64,000 bases of DNA from Aromatoleum aromaticum EbN1 (GCF_000025965.1 NC_006824.1:62001-126000), one strand, 5' to 3'. Shown: positions 1-9,196, counted from the stretch's first letter. The notes: generated by a model not told the origin, from the letters alone. A program made the numbers and translations.

Positions 1-48
1 TCTTCAGCAATCAATCACGCTCCCTCCTCTGCTGCTGAGTTTCGTCCG

Positions 49-1980
49 TCAAGGCGTCGATGTTCCGTGACGGTCGTCCACCCCTGAACTGACACGTATC
101 GCCATCCATGCTCCGAATACTGCGGCAATTCCCCCAGCTACCTGCACCTGAGGCGAGGGAGTCAACAGGCCGAGTCCCGCGACCAGGAAACACAAGCGCT
201 GCACAATGCCGAGCGGCCGTTTCCAGAAACCTTCGGCCGCCAGACACAGGCAGGCGACGGCAAGGATCACCGCCAGACAGGCAAATGCAATCTGCAGCGG
301 CGCTCCCGAGAGCAGAATGCCGTTGTTATACACGAAGGCAAACGGAACCACGAACGCGATCATCGCCATTCTCACCGCCGCCAGGCCGACGGCAAGAGGG
401 TTGGCGAGCGCGATCGGGGCAGCGGCAAACGCGGCAACGGCGATCGGCGGTGTCATCGCCGACAGGCTAGCGTAATAGACAAGAAACAGATGCGCAGCGA
501 TCAGCGAAACGCCGAGCTTCGTGAGCGCCGGCGCGACCAGCACCGCGGCGAGGATGTACACGCTGGGGGTCGGCATCCCCATGCCCAGCACCAGTGTGAT
601 GACTGCGGCGACCACCAGCGACAAAAACAGATCCGTGCCGGCAAGGAGGAAGATGAGTTCGGTCACCTTTGCGCCGAGTCCGGTCATCGACAGCCCGCCG
701 ACGACCAGCCCCGCGGCGGCACAGGCGGCCACGACCGGCACAACTCGCAGAGTCGCTTCCGCGAGAATCTCATAGAACCCCTTGAAACTGAGACGGGTCT
801 CGCGCTTGTACATGGCCACCGCGATCACTGCGAGGGTGCCGAATGCGGCGACGAAATTGGGGGAATAGCCAATCAGCAGCGCCACCACCAGAGCGATCAA
901 CGGGACCAGGAACATCCCTCCTCGTCGCATCGTGTCGCCGAAGGCTGGCACTTTGTCGAGACCGGCGATTCCCAGTTTGAGGGAGTTGAGGTGCACCTGC
1001 AGATAGACGCAGAAATAGTAGAGGAATGCCGGCAGGATCCCTGCAAGTGCGATATCCGTATATCGGATACCGGTGAACTCGGCCATGATGAAAGCAGCCG
1101 AACCCATCACAGGAGGCAGGATGCTGCCGCCCGTGGATGCGGCAACTTCGATTCCGCCGGCAAGGGCGCCCGAGTAGCCGAGCTTTTTCATCATCGGAAT
1201 AGTGATCGACCCGGTCGTGACCACGTCAGCCGTGGGGCTTCCGGAAATGGTCCCGTAGAGTCCGGACGAAACCACCGCGATTTTCGCGGGACCGCCGGGG
1301 CTCTTGCCGCTCACGGCGGAAGCGGCATCGAAGAAGAAATCGCCGCCTCCCGTACGCGACAGAAAGGTTCCGAACAGGCCGAACAGAAAGACATAGGTCA
1401 AAGCGACTCTGATCGGCGCACCAAAGATGCCGTCGGTCGTGAACGCGAGGATATCGAGAAAGTGGAGGTAGTCGATCGAACCGTGGCCAAGCACTCCGGG
1501 CAATCGGTCGCCCCACAGATTGTAGCCAAGAAACACCAGCACGATCGTCGTCAGCCCCGGGCCGACCGTGCGTCGTGTCGCTTCGAGAGTGATGAGCAGC
1601 AGCCCGCTTCCGCAAATAATGTCCCACAAAGTCAGCTCGTCGAGGAGCGTGATCCGGGTCACGATGCGCTCGTTGTGAAACCAGAAATACGCGGAAATTC
1701 CCATGCTCGCCGCTGCGAATAGCAGGTCGCATAGCGGAACCCGCTCCCGGCTCGAGGCTGCGGTCGCCCCGGTTGTCAGAAAGACCAATGCCAGCATCAG
1801 ACCGAGGAATACGATCGTCATCGCATAGATCTGGACAATCTGGATGGTCGTCACCCAGACGATGCCCAGCGCGACCAGCGCAGCAAAGGGTTTGAGAAGT
1901 TTGCCGGCCCAGCTGGCGGGATCTCGGCGCGCACCGGTTGTGAAAAACTTGCTAAAGAAATCGAGGCTCATACTGGACAT
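49..1980 (-). CDS. TAXI-type TRAP transporter fused permease (DctQM-like)
   Basis: Predicted 643-residue inner-membrane permease of a TRAP secondary transporter, in which the small (4-helix) and large (12-helix) membrane subunits are fused. Seen: many hydrophobic segments throughout and TRAP-permease-like stretches such as SGSPTADVVTTGSITIP and GMGMPTPSVYILA. The ATG at 1980 is chosen over longer in-frame starts because GGGGAG lies about 9 bases upstream. It sits directly downstream of the TAXI binding protein gene, the usual pairing. Its place after the CoA-transferase and decarboxylase genes suggests uptake of an aromatic dicarboxylate such as phthalate; that substrate is inference. A purine-rich AGGAGGGAG at about 19-28 (minus strand) may be the ribosome site of a further downstream gene outside the window. 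Confidence 0.9.
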   Translation of the reverse strand: MSSMSLDFFSKFFTTGARRDPASWAGKLLKPFAALVALGIVWVTTIQIVQIYAMTIVFLGLMLALVFLTTGATAASSRERVPLCDLLFAAASMGISAYFWFHNERIVTRITLLDELTLWDIICGSGLLLITLEATRRTVGPGLTTIVLVFLGYNLWGDRLPGVLGHGSIDYLHFLDILAFTTDGIFGAPIRVALTYVFLFGLFGTFLSRTGGGDFFFDAASAVSGKSPGGPAKIAVVSSGLYGTISGSPTADVVTTGSITIPMMKKLGYSGALAGGIEVAASTGGSILPPVMGSAAFIMAEFTGIRYTDIALAGILPAFLYYFCVYLQVHLNSLKLGIAGLDKVPAFGDTMRRGGMFLVPLIALVVALLIGYSPNFVAAFGTLAVIAVAMYKRETRLSFKGFYEILAEATLRVVPVVAACAAAGLVVGGLSMTGLGAKVTELIFLLAGTDLFLSLVVAAVITLVLGMGMPTPSVYILAAVLVAPALTKLGVSLIAAHLFLVYYASLSAMTPPIAVAAFAAAPIALANPLAVGLAAVRMAMIAFVVPFAFVYNNGILLSGAPLQIAFACLAVILAVACLCLAAEGFWKRPLGIVQRLCFLVAGLGLLTPSPQVQVAGGIAAVFGAWMAIRVSSGVDDRHGTSTP

Positions 1981-2215
1981 GCTCGGCTCTCCCCAATGCA
2001 AGGAGCGTCTGCAGACCATTCGTGCAGAATGGACCTCCGGTCGCGCGTCGAAGATGAACGAACGCGCGAGATCTATAAACCGGAGCTGCAGGCAGGGACG
2101 ATCAGACAGACCTATTCGGGTCCGCCCAAGAGCAATCAATGACCTTGCCGCAATTCATCTCGACAAGGACCGGAGCGCGGTGGAATTTATCCGCCGCCGC
2201 TCTGATTGGTCATAT

Positions 2216-3196
2216 CTATTTCAGTAGTCCAGCTTCACGGTAGTAAGCTTCGGCCCCCTTGTGGTAGGGGACAGTTTTCTGGCTCGTGAGGAACTCTGGA
2301 GTTATGGCTTTCAGGCTGCCATGCGCTCCCTGAAGTTTTCCAATGTGCTTGTGCAAGGCTTCCGCCAGATCATGGGCGACCTTGTCGTCCATCTTGTCAT
2401 TCACTACCAATATCGCGCTGAGTGCAAGGGTCGCGACATCGGTGGGTTGCCAGGAATAGCTTCCCGCCTTCACGACAAACGGGGCGACACTCAGCTCCTG
2501 GGAGATTTTTTTGATGACGCTGTCCGACACTGGGAGCAGAACGAGGTCGACCGCGTCGCCGGCCTGGACGATGAAACTTGTTCGCACGAATACCCCGTTT
2601 GTGAACATATCGATCCGCTTGTCCTTCATCAGATCGCCCTGTTCGTCCGATGCGGCATAGATGACATCGCCGCCCCATTTCTTGATATCGTCCAGGCTCA
2701 CGCCGATCGCCCTGAACATCTCGACTGCGACATATTCGGTGATATTGCCCCGCTTGTTGAAAGCAATCCTGATCGGCGGTTTCTTCACCGCAATATCGTC
2801 AAAAGTTCGGATCCCGTGCTCCTCCGCAAATGCCTTCGTGATGACCATCTGCATTGGCGCCCAGTCATACAGCATCGCGATCGCACGCAAATTGGTGATA
2901 GGTTTCCTGAAAGGTTTGGCGCCGAGGGTGGCAATATGCAGTTCGGCGTCGTGCGCGATTCCCAATTCAACTTTTCCCTGATCGAGGAGGGCAATATTAG
3001 CGAGTCCTCCACCCGACGTCTGATAAGTGATCGTCGATCCAGGAAAGGCGTCTTTCACGGCTCCGTCTATACCTACGCCGATCATCGTCCACAACCCGCT
3101 GGGGCTCGCCCCCGAAAGGGTCATCTTGTAGGATTCCGCCGCTGCACCGAGGCTGAAGAATGCAATGGCAAGTCCACAAACGATGTTTCGTAACAT
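2216..3196 (-). CDS. TAXI family TRAP transporter solute-binding protein
   Basis: Periplasmic substrate-binding protein of 326 residues. A signal peptide is visible (residues 1-20, cleavage after AAA), followed by the TAXI-family start with small-residue-rich ASPSGLWTMIGVGI and the TSGGGLANIALLDQG stretch that binds the ligand loop in this family. The start is supported by AAGGAG about 8 bases upstream. The stop lies 235 bp before the fused permease start, and the two would work together in substrate capture and membrane passage. It is separated from the upstream CoA-transferase gene by an IS5 copy, so it now probably relies on its own upstream region (3197-3380). Phthalate as ligand is inferred from gene context only. 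Confidence 0.9.
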   Translation of the reverse strand: MLRNIVCGLAIAFFSLGAAAESYKMTLSGASPSGLWTMIGVGIDGAVKDAFPGSTITYQTSGGGLANIALLDQGKVELGIAHDAELHIATLGAKPFRKPITNLRAIAMLYDWAPMQMVITKAFAEEHGIRTFDDIAVKKPPIRIAFNKRGNITEYVAVEMFRAIGVSLDDIKKWGGDVIYAASDEQGDLMKDKRIDMFTNGVFVRTSFIVQAGDAVDLVLLPVSDSVIKKISQELSVAPFVVKAGSYSWQPTDVATLALSAILVVNDKMDDKVAHDLAEALHKHIGKLQGAHGSLKAITPEFLTSQKTVPYHKGAEAYYREAGLLK

Positions 3197-3383
3197 GGTG
3201 TCTCCTCCTTAGTAATGATTACCAACAACGTCGGAGTGAGGTCCTGGCCAAGGACTTATAATTTGTTTTCCTACAAGCAGTTCGGCTTCTTATGTTCAGA
3301 TTATCATTGCAGTTTCCCTGCAACAAGGACGCGCGGCTCGTCCGATCCAAGTAAACGTCCACCACTCGGACGCTCGATCCCTT
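3197..3383 (-). promoter_or_regulatory. Upstream region of TRAP transporter genes with possible regulator site
   Basis: This AT-rich gap holds a TCC-N7-GGA inverted repeat at 3242-3254, the same spacing as the sites before ubiX, iclR and idi but with a GC-rich centre. It also holds a TTGCAG-N5-CTGCAA inverted repeat at 3307-3323. No promoter was assigned with confidence. Confidence 0.3.
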
Positions 3384-4227
3384 AGAACCTGTTCAAAGTC
3401 TCGGCGGGATAGCGGATACTGGCGGGATGAGACAGTGCTACCCGAGTGATATCAGCCATGAGCAGTTCGAGCAGATTCGCTCGCTGCTGGAGAGTGCGCG
3501 CAGGAAGACGGCGCCACGCAAGGTCGATCTGTACGATGTGTTCTGCGCGGTGCTGTACCTGTTGCGTACGGGCTGTCAGTGGCGCGCCTTGCCGAGCGAC
3601 TTTCCGAAGTGGCGCACCGTGCACTCGTACTTCGCCATCTGGAGCGAATTGCGCGAGGGTGGCAGTCTGCTCGAGCAGGCGCTAAAAAAATCAGGTTGGC
3701 GAGGCCCGCGAGAGACTGGGGCGCAACGCAGGCAGCACGCTGTTGATCGTGGACGCGCAGAGCGTGAAGAACACGGACACGGCGGCGAACAAGGGCTATG
3801 ACGCCGGTAAGAAGGTCTCGGGGATCAAGCGCCACATCGCCGTCGACACCCGAGGTCTGCCGCACGCGGTGGCGGTGAGCACGGCCGAGGTGACCGACCG
3901 CAAAGGGGCGCTGCTGGCGCTGAGTCGATGCAAAGCCGGGCTCGATCGGGTGCAAAGCGTGCTGGCCGATAGCGGTTATGTCGGAGGACCCTTCGCGCAG
4001 GGCGTGCGCGAGATCCTCGGCGAGCACGTGACGGTGCAGATCGCCAAGCGCAGCGAACTGCACACCTTCAAGGTGATCCCCAAGCGCTGGGTCGTCGAGC
4101 GCAGCTTTGCCTGGTTGGACAAGAACCGGCGGCTGTGGAAGAACTGCGAGCGGCTCCTGAACACCAGTCTGCAGTTCATCCACTTGGCCTTCCTCTGCCT
4201 CATGCTCAAAAGACTTTGAACAGGTTC
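3384..4227. mobile_element. IS5 family (IS427-type) insertion sequence, complete
   Basis: An 844-bp element bounded by inverted repeats GAACCTGTTCAAAGTCT at the left and its complement at the right (to 4227). TTA is present on both sides (3381-3383, 4228-4230), fitting the TNA duplication of this group. It lies between the second CoA-transferase gene and the TRAP transporter genes, in the opposite orientation to them. A deleted relative occurs at 22840-23332. Confidence 0.9.
3427..4219 (+). CDS. IS5/IS427-type transposase made by -1 frameshift
   Basis: The DDE transposase is encoded in two overlapping frames. The first frame (3427-3801) gives the N-terminal helix-turn-helix part beginning MRQCYPSDISHEQFEQIRSL. 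The second (main part 3743-4219) carries the catalytic core with IVDAQSVKNTD and the C-terminal ERSFAWLDKNRR. At 3684-3690 is an A7 run; a -1 slip there joins ALKK to NQVGEARERLGRN and continues directly into the second frame, giving the usual IS427-group protein of about 265 residues. This is standard programmed frameshifting in the group, so the gene is probably functional. Confidence 0.85.
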
Positions 4228-4350
4228 TTAGGGAAATTTTCATCTCGACTCGACGCTTGATCAGCGAAAGTGAGGCGCGAGCGCTGGAGATTCGGCCCTT
4301 TCGGGAATCATGACCGCGGACGTGGTGATCGGCGCGCAACGAGCAGAGCG

Positions 4351-5571
4351 TCACTGGAACGCTCCTTCGATCTGATATTCCGCATACTCGACGTCGGTCA
4401 TGGCGAGAAATTCCCGGAATACGAGTTCGTTGTCCTGGCCGAGGCACGGCGCTGCAGCCATGACATCGCCGGGCGTGACCGAAAGATCGAATGCCGAGAA
4501 ATAACACGCGACATCCCCGATTTCGCCGTGCAGACGACGGCGCCAGATCCGGCGATACGCGAGTTGCGGATCCCGGAACAGGTCAGCAATCGTGTTGACC
4601 GGATAGGCGTGAACCTGCGCTGCCTGGAGCCGAACGGCAGCCTCATCGGCATCCTGCGTGACTAGATACGATGAAATGATTGCATCGAGCTCCGCAATAT
4701 TTGCCTTACGCGCCGCCAGCGTCGCGAAACGTGGATTGCCCGGCAAATCGGGGCGCATCAATGCCACGGCGAGGCGCGCGAACTCCTCGTCGGACCAGCA
4801 CGAAAGCGCGAGCCAGGTGCCGCCGCCGCACTGATAAGCGTCATGTGGTGCTGCGCCGGGGTCGGTGTTGTTCGCCCGTTCCGCCACGCGGCCGTTGGTG
4901 TGGTAATCGAGCAGCGCGCCGGCGACAAACATCAGCCCGCTTTCGTACTGCGCCAGATCGATCCACGCGCCTTGGCCTATCCTTCGCTGACGGTCGAGTG
5001 CCGCGAGGACCGCGCTGGCGCCGAGCGTCGAAGCGATGAAGTCAATATACGGCCCGTACAGCAGCATCGGTGGGCCGTTGGGATCACCGGTCAAGCCGCA
5101 AAAGCCGGCAAGCGCCGACAGCTGCGAGCCGAAGCCGGGCGTCTGCGCGCGCGGACCGGTTTGCCCCATGTTGCAGCTCGAGATCATGACGACGCCCGGA
5201 TTCAGCTCGCGTGCCGTCTCGTAGCCAAGGCCGAGGCGCGACATGACGTCGGGGCGCATGTTCTCGATGACGACGTCGGCCCACGTGATCAGTCGCTGCG
5301 CCACCTCGACTCCGGCGGGAGTCTTGAGGTCCAGCGTAACGTCAAATTTAGAGTCATTGAAGATCGCGAAGCATCCGCTCCGATCGGGTCCGGGGCGGCC
5401 ATCCTTGTACGGCGGGTACTCGTTGCGGAACCCGTCGGGACGCTGACGGGATTCTACGTGCACGACCGTTGCGCCGAAGGTCGCGAGCATCTTGCCGATA
5501 TGTGGCCCCGCGGCATACGCGCCGAATTCCGCCACTTTCACGCCCGACAGGGCTTGAGAGATCGCGCTCAT
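4351..5571 (-). CDS. Family III CoA-transferase, probable succinyl-CoA:phthalate CoA-transferase subunit
   Basis: A 406-residue formyl-CoA transferase-like (family III) protein. Seen: the N-terminal VKVAEFGAYAAGPHIGKMLA segment and the active-site region IGQGAWIDLAQYES, whose Asp205 matches the aspartate that forms the acyl anhydride/CoA-thioester intermediates in this family. It overlaps the preceding CoA-transferase gene by 4 bases (ATGA), so the two are translationally coupled and probably form a heteromer. With the UbiD-like decarboxylase upstream this matches the anaerobic phthalate pathway, where CoA from succinyl-CoA is moved to phthalate and the unstable phthaloyl-CoA is decarboxylated at once. 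The substrate assignment is from synteny. Confidence 0.8.
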   Translation of the reverse strand: MSAISQALSGVKVAEFGAYAAGPHIGKMLATFGATVVHVESRQRPDGFRNEYPPYKDGRPGPDRSGCFAIFNDSKFDVTLDLKTPAGVEVAQRLITWADVVIENMRPDVMSRLGLGYETARELNPGVVMISSCNMGQTGPRAQTPGFGSQLSALAGFCGLTGDPNGPPMLLYGPYIDFIASTLGASAVLAALDRQRRIGQGAWIDLAQYESGLMFVAGALLDYHTNGRVAERANNTDPGAAPHDAYQCGGGTWLALSCWSDEEFARLAVALMRPDLPGNPRFATLAARKANIAELDAIISSYLVTQDADEAAVRLQAAQVHAYPVNTIADLFRDPQLAYRRIWRRRLHGEIGDVACYFSAFDLSVTPGDVMAAAPCLGQDNELVFREFLAMTDVEYAEYQIEGAFQ

Positions 5572-6755
5572 ACGAATTGCCCCTCCTCGGCCGTATCGAC
5601 AGCTCGGCGGGCAGCGGCGAGGCCGAGTTCGGCCAGCAATGCGCCGAGATCGATTTCCGCGCCCGCCTCATGGCGAAGCGGCGCACGTAGCTGGTCGATA
5701 ATCGCAAAACTGCCGCAATGCCGCTGCGACTCCCCGTTCGGCGTCTTCATGTCGTGCCAGAATTCCCGGGCCGCCAGTTGCGGGTCGTCGGCAATGTCAT
5801 GCATCGTCGACACCGGGTAGCCGAGCATCTCGCGGCGACTCGCCTGATCGAGGAATTCCCGCTTTGTGAGTCCGAGAAAGAATGCGGCGATCGGCCGCTC
5901 CAGCCCGTCGACCTCTTCCTGCGTCGCAAGCCTCGGGTCAAATCGTTTCCAGTCGATTTGCGCGAGATCCCCGAGTTCGGCGCCGCGCTCGCGCATCCAC
6001 GCGATCAGTTGCGCATTCGTGCGGCGCCCTGCGGGGCCGCCGTAGAGGACGAAGTTCAGATAGCCGTCCGCACAGGGCCAGAACGCGCGATAACGTGCAC
6101 CCTTGATCGAGCGCCCGGTGACATAGGCTCCGGCGCGTGTCGGAACGGTGCCTTCCATGTCCCAGAAGGCCGGCGCGTGCGACAGGGCAAGGATTACCGC
6201 GGCCTGCGCCGATACGTCCACGTGCTGCCCCTCACCTGAGGCAGTGCGATGGAGGAGCGCGGTCAGCGCGCCGACGGCCGCCTGCGCCCCCGCCCAGCAG
6301 TACGACTGTGGCACGGTCACGCGCTTGGGCGCATCGTCGGGCTCGCCCGCAAGCGACATCGCGCCGCCGGCGGCCATTAACTCGAGGTCAGACGCGAGCC
6401 AGTCGGAGCGCGGACCGGTCGAGCCGAACGGCGTGACCGATACGTGGATCAGTCGTCGGTTGAGGTTGCGCAGCCGGGTCGGATCCAAGCACCGGGCGCG
6501 CTCGCCCGGCGTTGCCGATTCGATCAGGATATCGATGCCGCCTATCAGCCGATCGAAGCCCAACCGGCCTTCAGGCGTTTCGAGATCGAGACGCAACAGC
6601 CGCTTGTTGACGTTGTAGGCCTGCCAGTCCGGGCTGTCGAGGGTGGCCCCCCGCGCCTCAACCTTGATCACGTCGGCCCCGAGATCGGCGAGCAACCGAC
6701 CGGCGAGCCAGCCGGTGCGGTTGCTCAGATCCAGGACCCGGTATGCGTTAAGCAT
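5568..6755 (-). CDS. Family III CoA-transferase, probable succinyl-CoA:phthalate CoA-transferase subunit
   Basis: A 395-residue family III CoA-transferase. It starts with the family's typical YRVLDLSNRTGWLAGRLLADL and has the active-site segment GEGQHVDVSAQ with Asp180. It is the upstream partner of the CoA-transferase ending at 4351, with a 4-base overlap. It follows the decarboxylase gene after a 27-bp gap, so all belong to one transcription unit starting at ubiX. A 75-bp copy of its 5' end survives at 16808-16882 next to the duplicated decarboxylase, showing that the ancestral duplicated unit once included this gene. Both subunits retain the catalytic-type Asp, so which one is catalytic cannot be told here. 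Confidence 0.8.
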   Translation of the reverse strand: MLNAYRVLDLSNRTGWLAGRLLADLGADVIKVEARGATLDSPDWQAYNVNKRLLRLDLETPEGRLGFDRLIGGIDILIESATPGERARCLDPTRLRNLNRRLIHVSVTPFGSTGPRSDWLASDLELMAAGGAMSLAGEPDDAPKRVTVPQSYCWAGAQAAVGALTALLHRTASGEGQHVDVSAQAAVILALSHAPAFWDMEGTVPTRAGAYVTGRSIKGARYRAFWPCADGYLNFVLYGGPAGRRTNAQLIAWMRERGAELGDLAQIDWKRFDPRLATQEEVDGLERPIAAFFLGLTKREFLDQASRREMLGYPVSTMHDIADDPQLAAREFWHDMKTPNGESQRHCGSFAIIDQLRAPLRHEAGAEIDLGALLAELGLAAARRAVDTAEEGQFV

Positions 6756-6782
6756 CGCGGACTCCTTCGGTGGCAGCAGCGG

Positions 6783-8366
6783 TCAGCGTCCCGTGCGTGC
6801 CAGGGACAGCACCCAGCCTTCCATGCGCGAGCGCATCTTCTTGATGTCGCCCTCGCCGAAGAAGGCTTCCGGCTTGACCAGATCGACGCCGTACACCGGG
6901 CGGTGGAAGTCGCTCTCGTAGCCGAACGGCACGGTCGCGTCGATCCCCATGCCGCCTTCGAACTGGGTGTTCGAGGCGGTCCATTGCTTGTCGCCCGAGG
7001 TCATCCGTTCGGCCGGCATGAAGGTCTGGCCGCGCCCGCCAGGAATCGGGTTGAGGATGTCGGTGCGCGGATTCACGCGAGTGGTCAGACACCACATGAT
7101 GTCGTCCATCGAGTAGATGTCGACGTCTTCGCTCACCGCGATCGCCAGGCGCATCCCTTGCGAGCACGACAGGATCGCGGAGAGGAAATTGCGCTGCCAG
7201 CCTTCCTCGATCTGGTTGCGCTTCTTGACCTGAATGATGCAGCCGCCCCAGTCGGTCATGCAGTACGGGATATGCACGTTCTGCACGATGCCCGGCTGCA
7301 GCCGCTCGCACAGCGCGAAGATCGCCGACTCGCGCACCGAGGTGTCGATGTTGGCGTCGTCGGCCGTGTGCACGCCGAGCGGGAAGATGATCGGCTTGCT
7401 CTCGCGCCGGCGCATCGTGATCGCGGTGACGTGGAACGTCGGCGCCTTGTACGCTTTGCCCATGTAGCCCGCCCACTCCGGGTGGAAGTGAAAGCGCCCC
7501 TGGACGTCGGCCGCTTCCGACTCGGCCGTCTCGTAGCGCTTGTCGCGCGGGTGCAGATAGCCTTCGAGTACGTACTCGGCGTCGGCGAGCGTGTAGGCGT
7601 CGATCGTGCGGCACTTGACGAGGCGCACCGGCGAGCCCTGGATCGCGCCGGCGATGCCGATCTCGTCGCAGCCCTTGGGCAGGATCGCGTAGTCGAAGCC
7701 CGAGCCGGCAACGAAGGTGCACGACGGGGGCACGCCGAAGCACATCGTCAGCGGGATCGGCTCGTCGTCCTTGTAGTGCTCGGTCATCACCTGCCACATG
7801 TGTGATCCGGGCGAGATCTGGAACGTGCCGACGTTGCCCCAGCGGAAGTTCATGCGGTTGTAGCCGATGTGGCTGCCGCCGTCGAAGTACGGGCCGACGA
7901 CGCACGAGATGCCTGAGCCGATCGTCAGCTCGGTCTCAAGCGGCGTGTGGCGGATCGCGGTCAGCCACTTGTTGACGTCGAGGTCATCGGTGATGACCTC
8001 TTCCTGCACCGGCGCCTCGTCCTGGCCGATGATGATCGGCGCGAGCGGATGGTCGATCGCACGCGCGACCTTCTTGACCCGGTCGAGCGAGTTCTCCCAG
8101 CCGAAGAGGCCTTCGACGACACGGATGTCGCCAAAGAGGTTCGTGATCGCGCGGGCATGGGGCATGCCTTTGACGTTGTTGAAGAGCATCGGCAGGCTGC
8201 CGTCGAAGATCTTCTGCAGACCGGTGATCTCGAGGTCAGGATTGACTTCCTTGTCGGTCTCGACCAGGTAGCCCTGGGTGCGGAACCACTCGAGCGCTTC
8301 ACGCAGGTCCTTGACCCCGGCCCGCAGGGCCACCGCATCGATTTCTTTCGTTGCCAGATCGTTCAT
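6783..8366 (-). CDS. pcd: Phthaloyl-CoA decarboxylase-like UbiD family enzyme
   Basis: A 527-residue UbiD-superfamily decarboxylase, probably converting phthaloyl-CoA to benzoyl-CoA with prenylated FMN, a metal and potassium. Seen: the conserved Arg region HIGYNRMNF (Arg171) aligned with the UbiD NxGxYR motif, and an acidic motif HPEWAGY (Glu297). Where classical UbiD proteins read EGPFGE, this reads QGRFHFHPE, so the first glutamate is a glutamine (Gln289) and two residues are inserted. The start MNDLATKEID at 8366 is chosen because the duplicate copy begins at the same place. It lies 49 bp downstream of ubiX and 27 bp upstream of the CoA-transferase genes. The copy at 16910-18493 differs at only about three residues. 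Confidence 0.8.
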   Translation of the reverse strand: MNDLATKEIDAVALRAGVKDLREALEWFRTQGYLVETDKEVNPDLEITGLQKIFDGSLPMLFNNVKGMPHARAITNLFGDIRVVEGLFGWENSLDRVKKVARAIDHPLAPIIIGQDEAPVQEEVITDDLDVNKWLTAIRHTPLETELTIGSGISCVVGPYFDGGSHIGYNRMNFRWGNVGTFQISPGSHMWQVMTEHYKDDEPIPLTMCFGVPPSCTFVAGSGFDYAILPKGCDEIGIAGAIQGSPVRLVKCRTIDAYTLADAEYVLEGYLHPRDKRYETAESEAADVQGRFHFHPEWAGYMGKAYKAPTFHVTAITMRRRESKPIIFPLGVHTADDANIDTSVRESAIFALCERLQPGIVQNVHIPYCMTDWGGCIIQVKKRNQIEEGWQRNFLSAILSCSQGMRLAIAVSEDVDIYSMDDIMWCLTTRVNPRTDILNPIPGGRGQTFMPAERMTSGDKQWTASNTQFEGGMGIDATVPFGYESDFHRPVYGVDLVKPEAFFGEGDIKKMRSRMEGWVLSLARTGR

Positions 8367-8415
8367 CGTGTTGCCTCCAGGTTGCTTTACTCGGGAATTT
8401 CTGGGGTATGTGCGA

Positions 8416-9015
8416 TTACTTCTGCGGCTGGAGATTGGCAACCTTGCGGTTGCGCATCTCCCCCTCCCAGCGCCGCGCGAACTCGGCCGGCAGGCCGAAT
8501 TGATCGAGAATCCGGGCAACGACGTGATCCACGATGTCGTCGACCGTCTGCGGGTGGTTATAGAACGCGGGCATCGGCGGCATGATCGTCACGCCCATCT
8601 TCGAGAGCTTGAGCATGTTCTCGAGATGGATGTCCGAGAGCGGCATCTCGCGCGTCACGAGCACCAGGCGACGCCGCTCCTTGAGGATCACGTCGGCCGC
8701 CCGATGCACCAGGTGGTCGCCCGTGCCGTGGGCGATCGCCGCGAGGCTCCTCATCGAGCACGGCGCGATCACCATCCCTTCGGTCACGAACGAGCCCGAC
8801 GAGATCGACGCGCCCATGTTGCCTTCGACGTGATCGACCGCGGCGAGCGCCCGCACCTGCTTGGCCGTGTAGGACGTCTCGTGCTCGATCGTCTGGATCG
8901 CCCACTTGCTCAGCACCAGGTGCGTCTCCACGTCGGTGCCCTGCAGCGCCTCGAGCAACCGAACCCCGAACACCACCCCCGTCGCCCCAGTGATCCCCAC
9001 TATCAGTCTTTTCAT
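8416..9015 (-). CDS. ubiX: UbiX-like flavin prenyltransferase
   Basis: A 199-residue protein that should attach a dimethylallyl group to reduced FMN, giving the prenylated FMN used by UbiD-type enzymes. Seen: the N-terminal flavoprotein motif LIVGITGATG, the APCSMRSLAAIAHG loop, and the C-terminal LKERRRLVLVTREMPL and HLENM segments typical of UbiX. The ATG at 9015 is preferred because GAGGGG lies just upstream; a longer TTG start at 9030 is possible. It is the first gene of the minus-strand phthalate unit, 49 bp before pcd. Two regulator-like TCC-N7-GGA motifs lie upstream. A copy at 18541-19140 differs at two residues (Ser/Pro and Val/Met). Confidence 0.9.
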   Translation of the reverse strand: MKRLIVGITGATGVVFGVRLLEALQGTDVETHLVLSKWAIQTIEHETSYTAKQVRALAAVDHVEGNMGASISSGSFVTEGMVIAPCSMRSLAAIAHGTGDHLVHRAADVILKERRRLVLVTREMPLSDIHLENMLKLSKMGVTIMPPMPAFYNHPQTVDDIVDHVVARILDQFGLPAEFARRWEGEMRNRKVANLQPQK

Positions 9016-9063
9016 ATGCCCCTCGCTCAAGGAATCAGTACAACTCCAGATGACTGCTGATAG

Positions 9064-9076
9064 TCCGTTATATGGA
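9064..9076 (-). promoter_or_regulatory. Probable IclR-type operator upstream of ubiX copy 1
   Basis: TCCGTTATATGGA, an inverted repeat of the TCC-N7-GGA type, about 50 bp before the ubiX start. Five similar sites lie at 9184, 19189, 19307, 20389 and 20498. The likely binder is the IclR protein encoded at 19579-20367; this is inference from position and symmetry. Confidence 0.55.
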
Positions 9077-9183
9077 CATTTATGCTAGAGATTTCGCCCC
9101 TCAAATAACGTTGCTGCGCCTCACTTGCTGATTACTCTAATTACCACTTGCAAGACAGGCAATCCATCTAGCCGAATTACTAT

Positions 9184-9196
9184 TTCAATATATGGA
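9184..9196 (-). promoter_or_regulatory. Second operator-like site upstream of ubiX copy 1
   Basis: TTCAATATATGGA, matching the TYC-N7-GGA motif, 120 bp upstream of the first site. The 9065-9350 gap has no supportable gene; it is AT-rich compared with its surroundings and fits a control region. Confidence 0.45.

Larger units (their letters stand above)
6681..9064. repeat. Long direct repeat, copy 1 (spt 5' end, pcd, ubiX)
   Basis: About 2.4 kb nearly identical to 16808-19189, both in the same orientation and about 10.1 kb apart. Similarity begins within the CoA-transferase gene at 6681 and fades just before the regulator-like motif upstream of ubiX. The 2-nt offset change between pcd and ubiX shows a small indel in the intergenic spacer. 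Recombination between the copies would delete or amplify the porin/EamA/ABC/UbiD block between them. Confidence 0.9.

Noticed and set aside
490-1722. Long open frame antisense to the TRAP permease (410 codons)
   Set aside because: Shadow frame caused by GC-rich codon bias; Arg/His/Asp-rich composition and no family resemblance, while the opposite strand encodes a clear transporter.
6444-7805. Long plus-strand frame over the CoA-transferase and pcd genes
   Set aside because: Antisense shadow; the same shadow recurs at 16679-17932 only because the underlying genes are duplicated.
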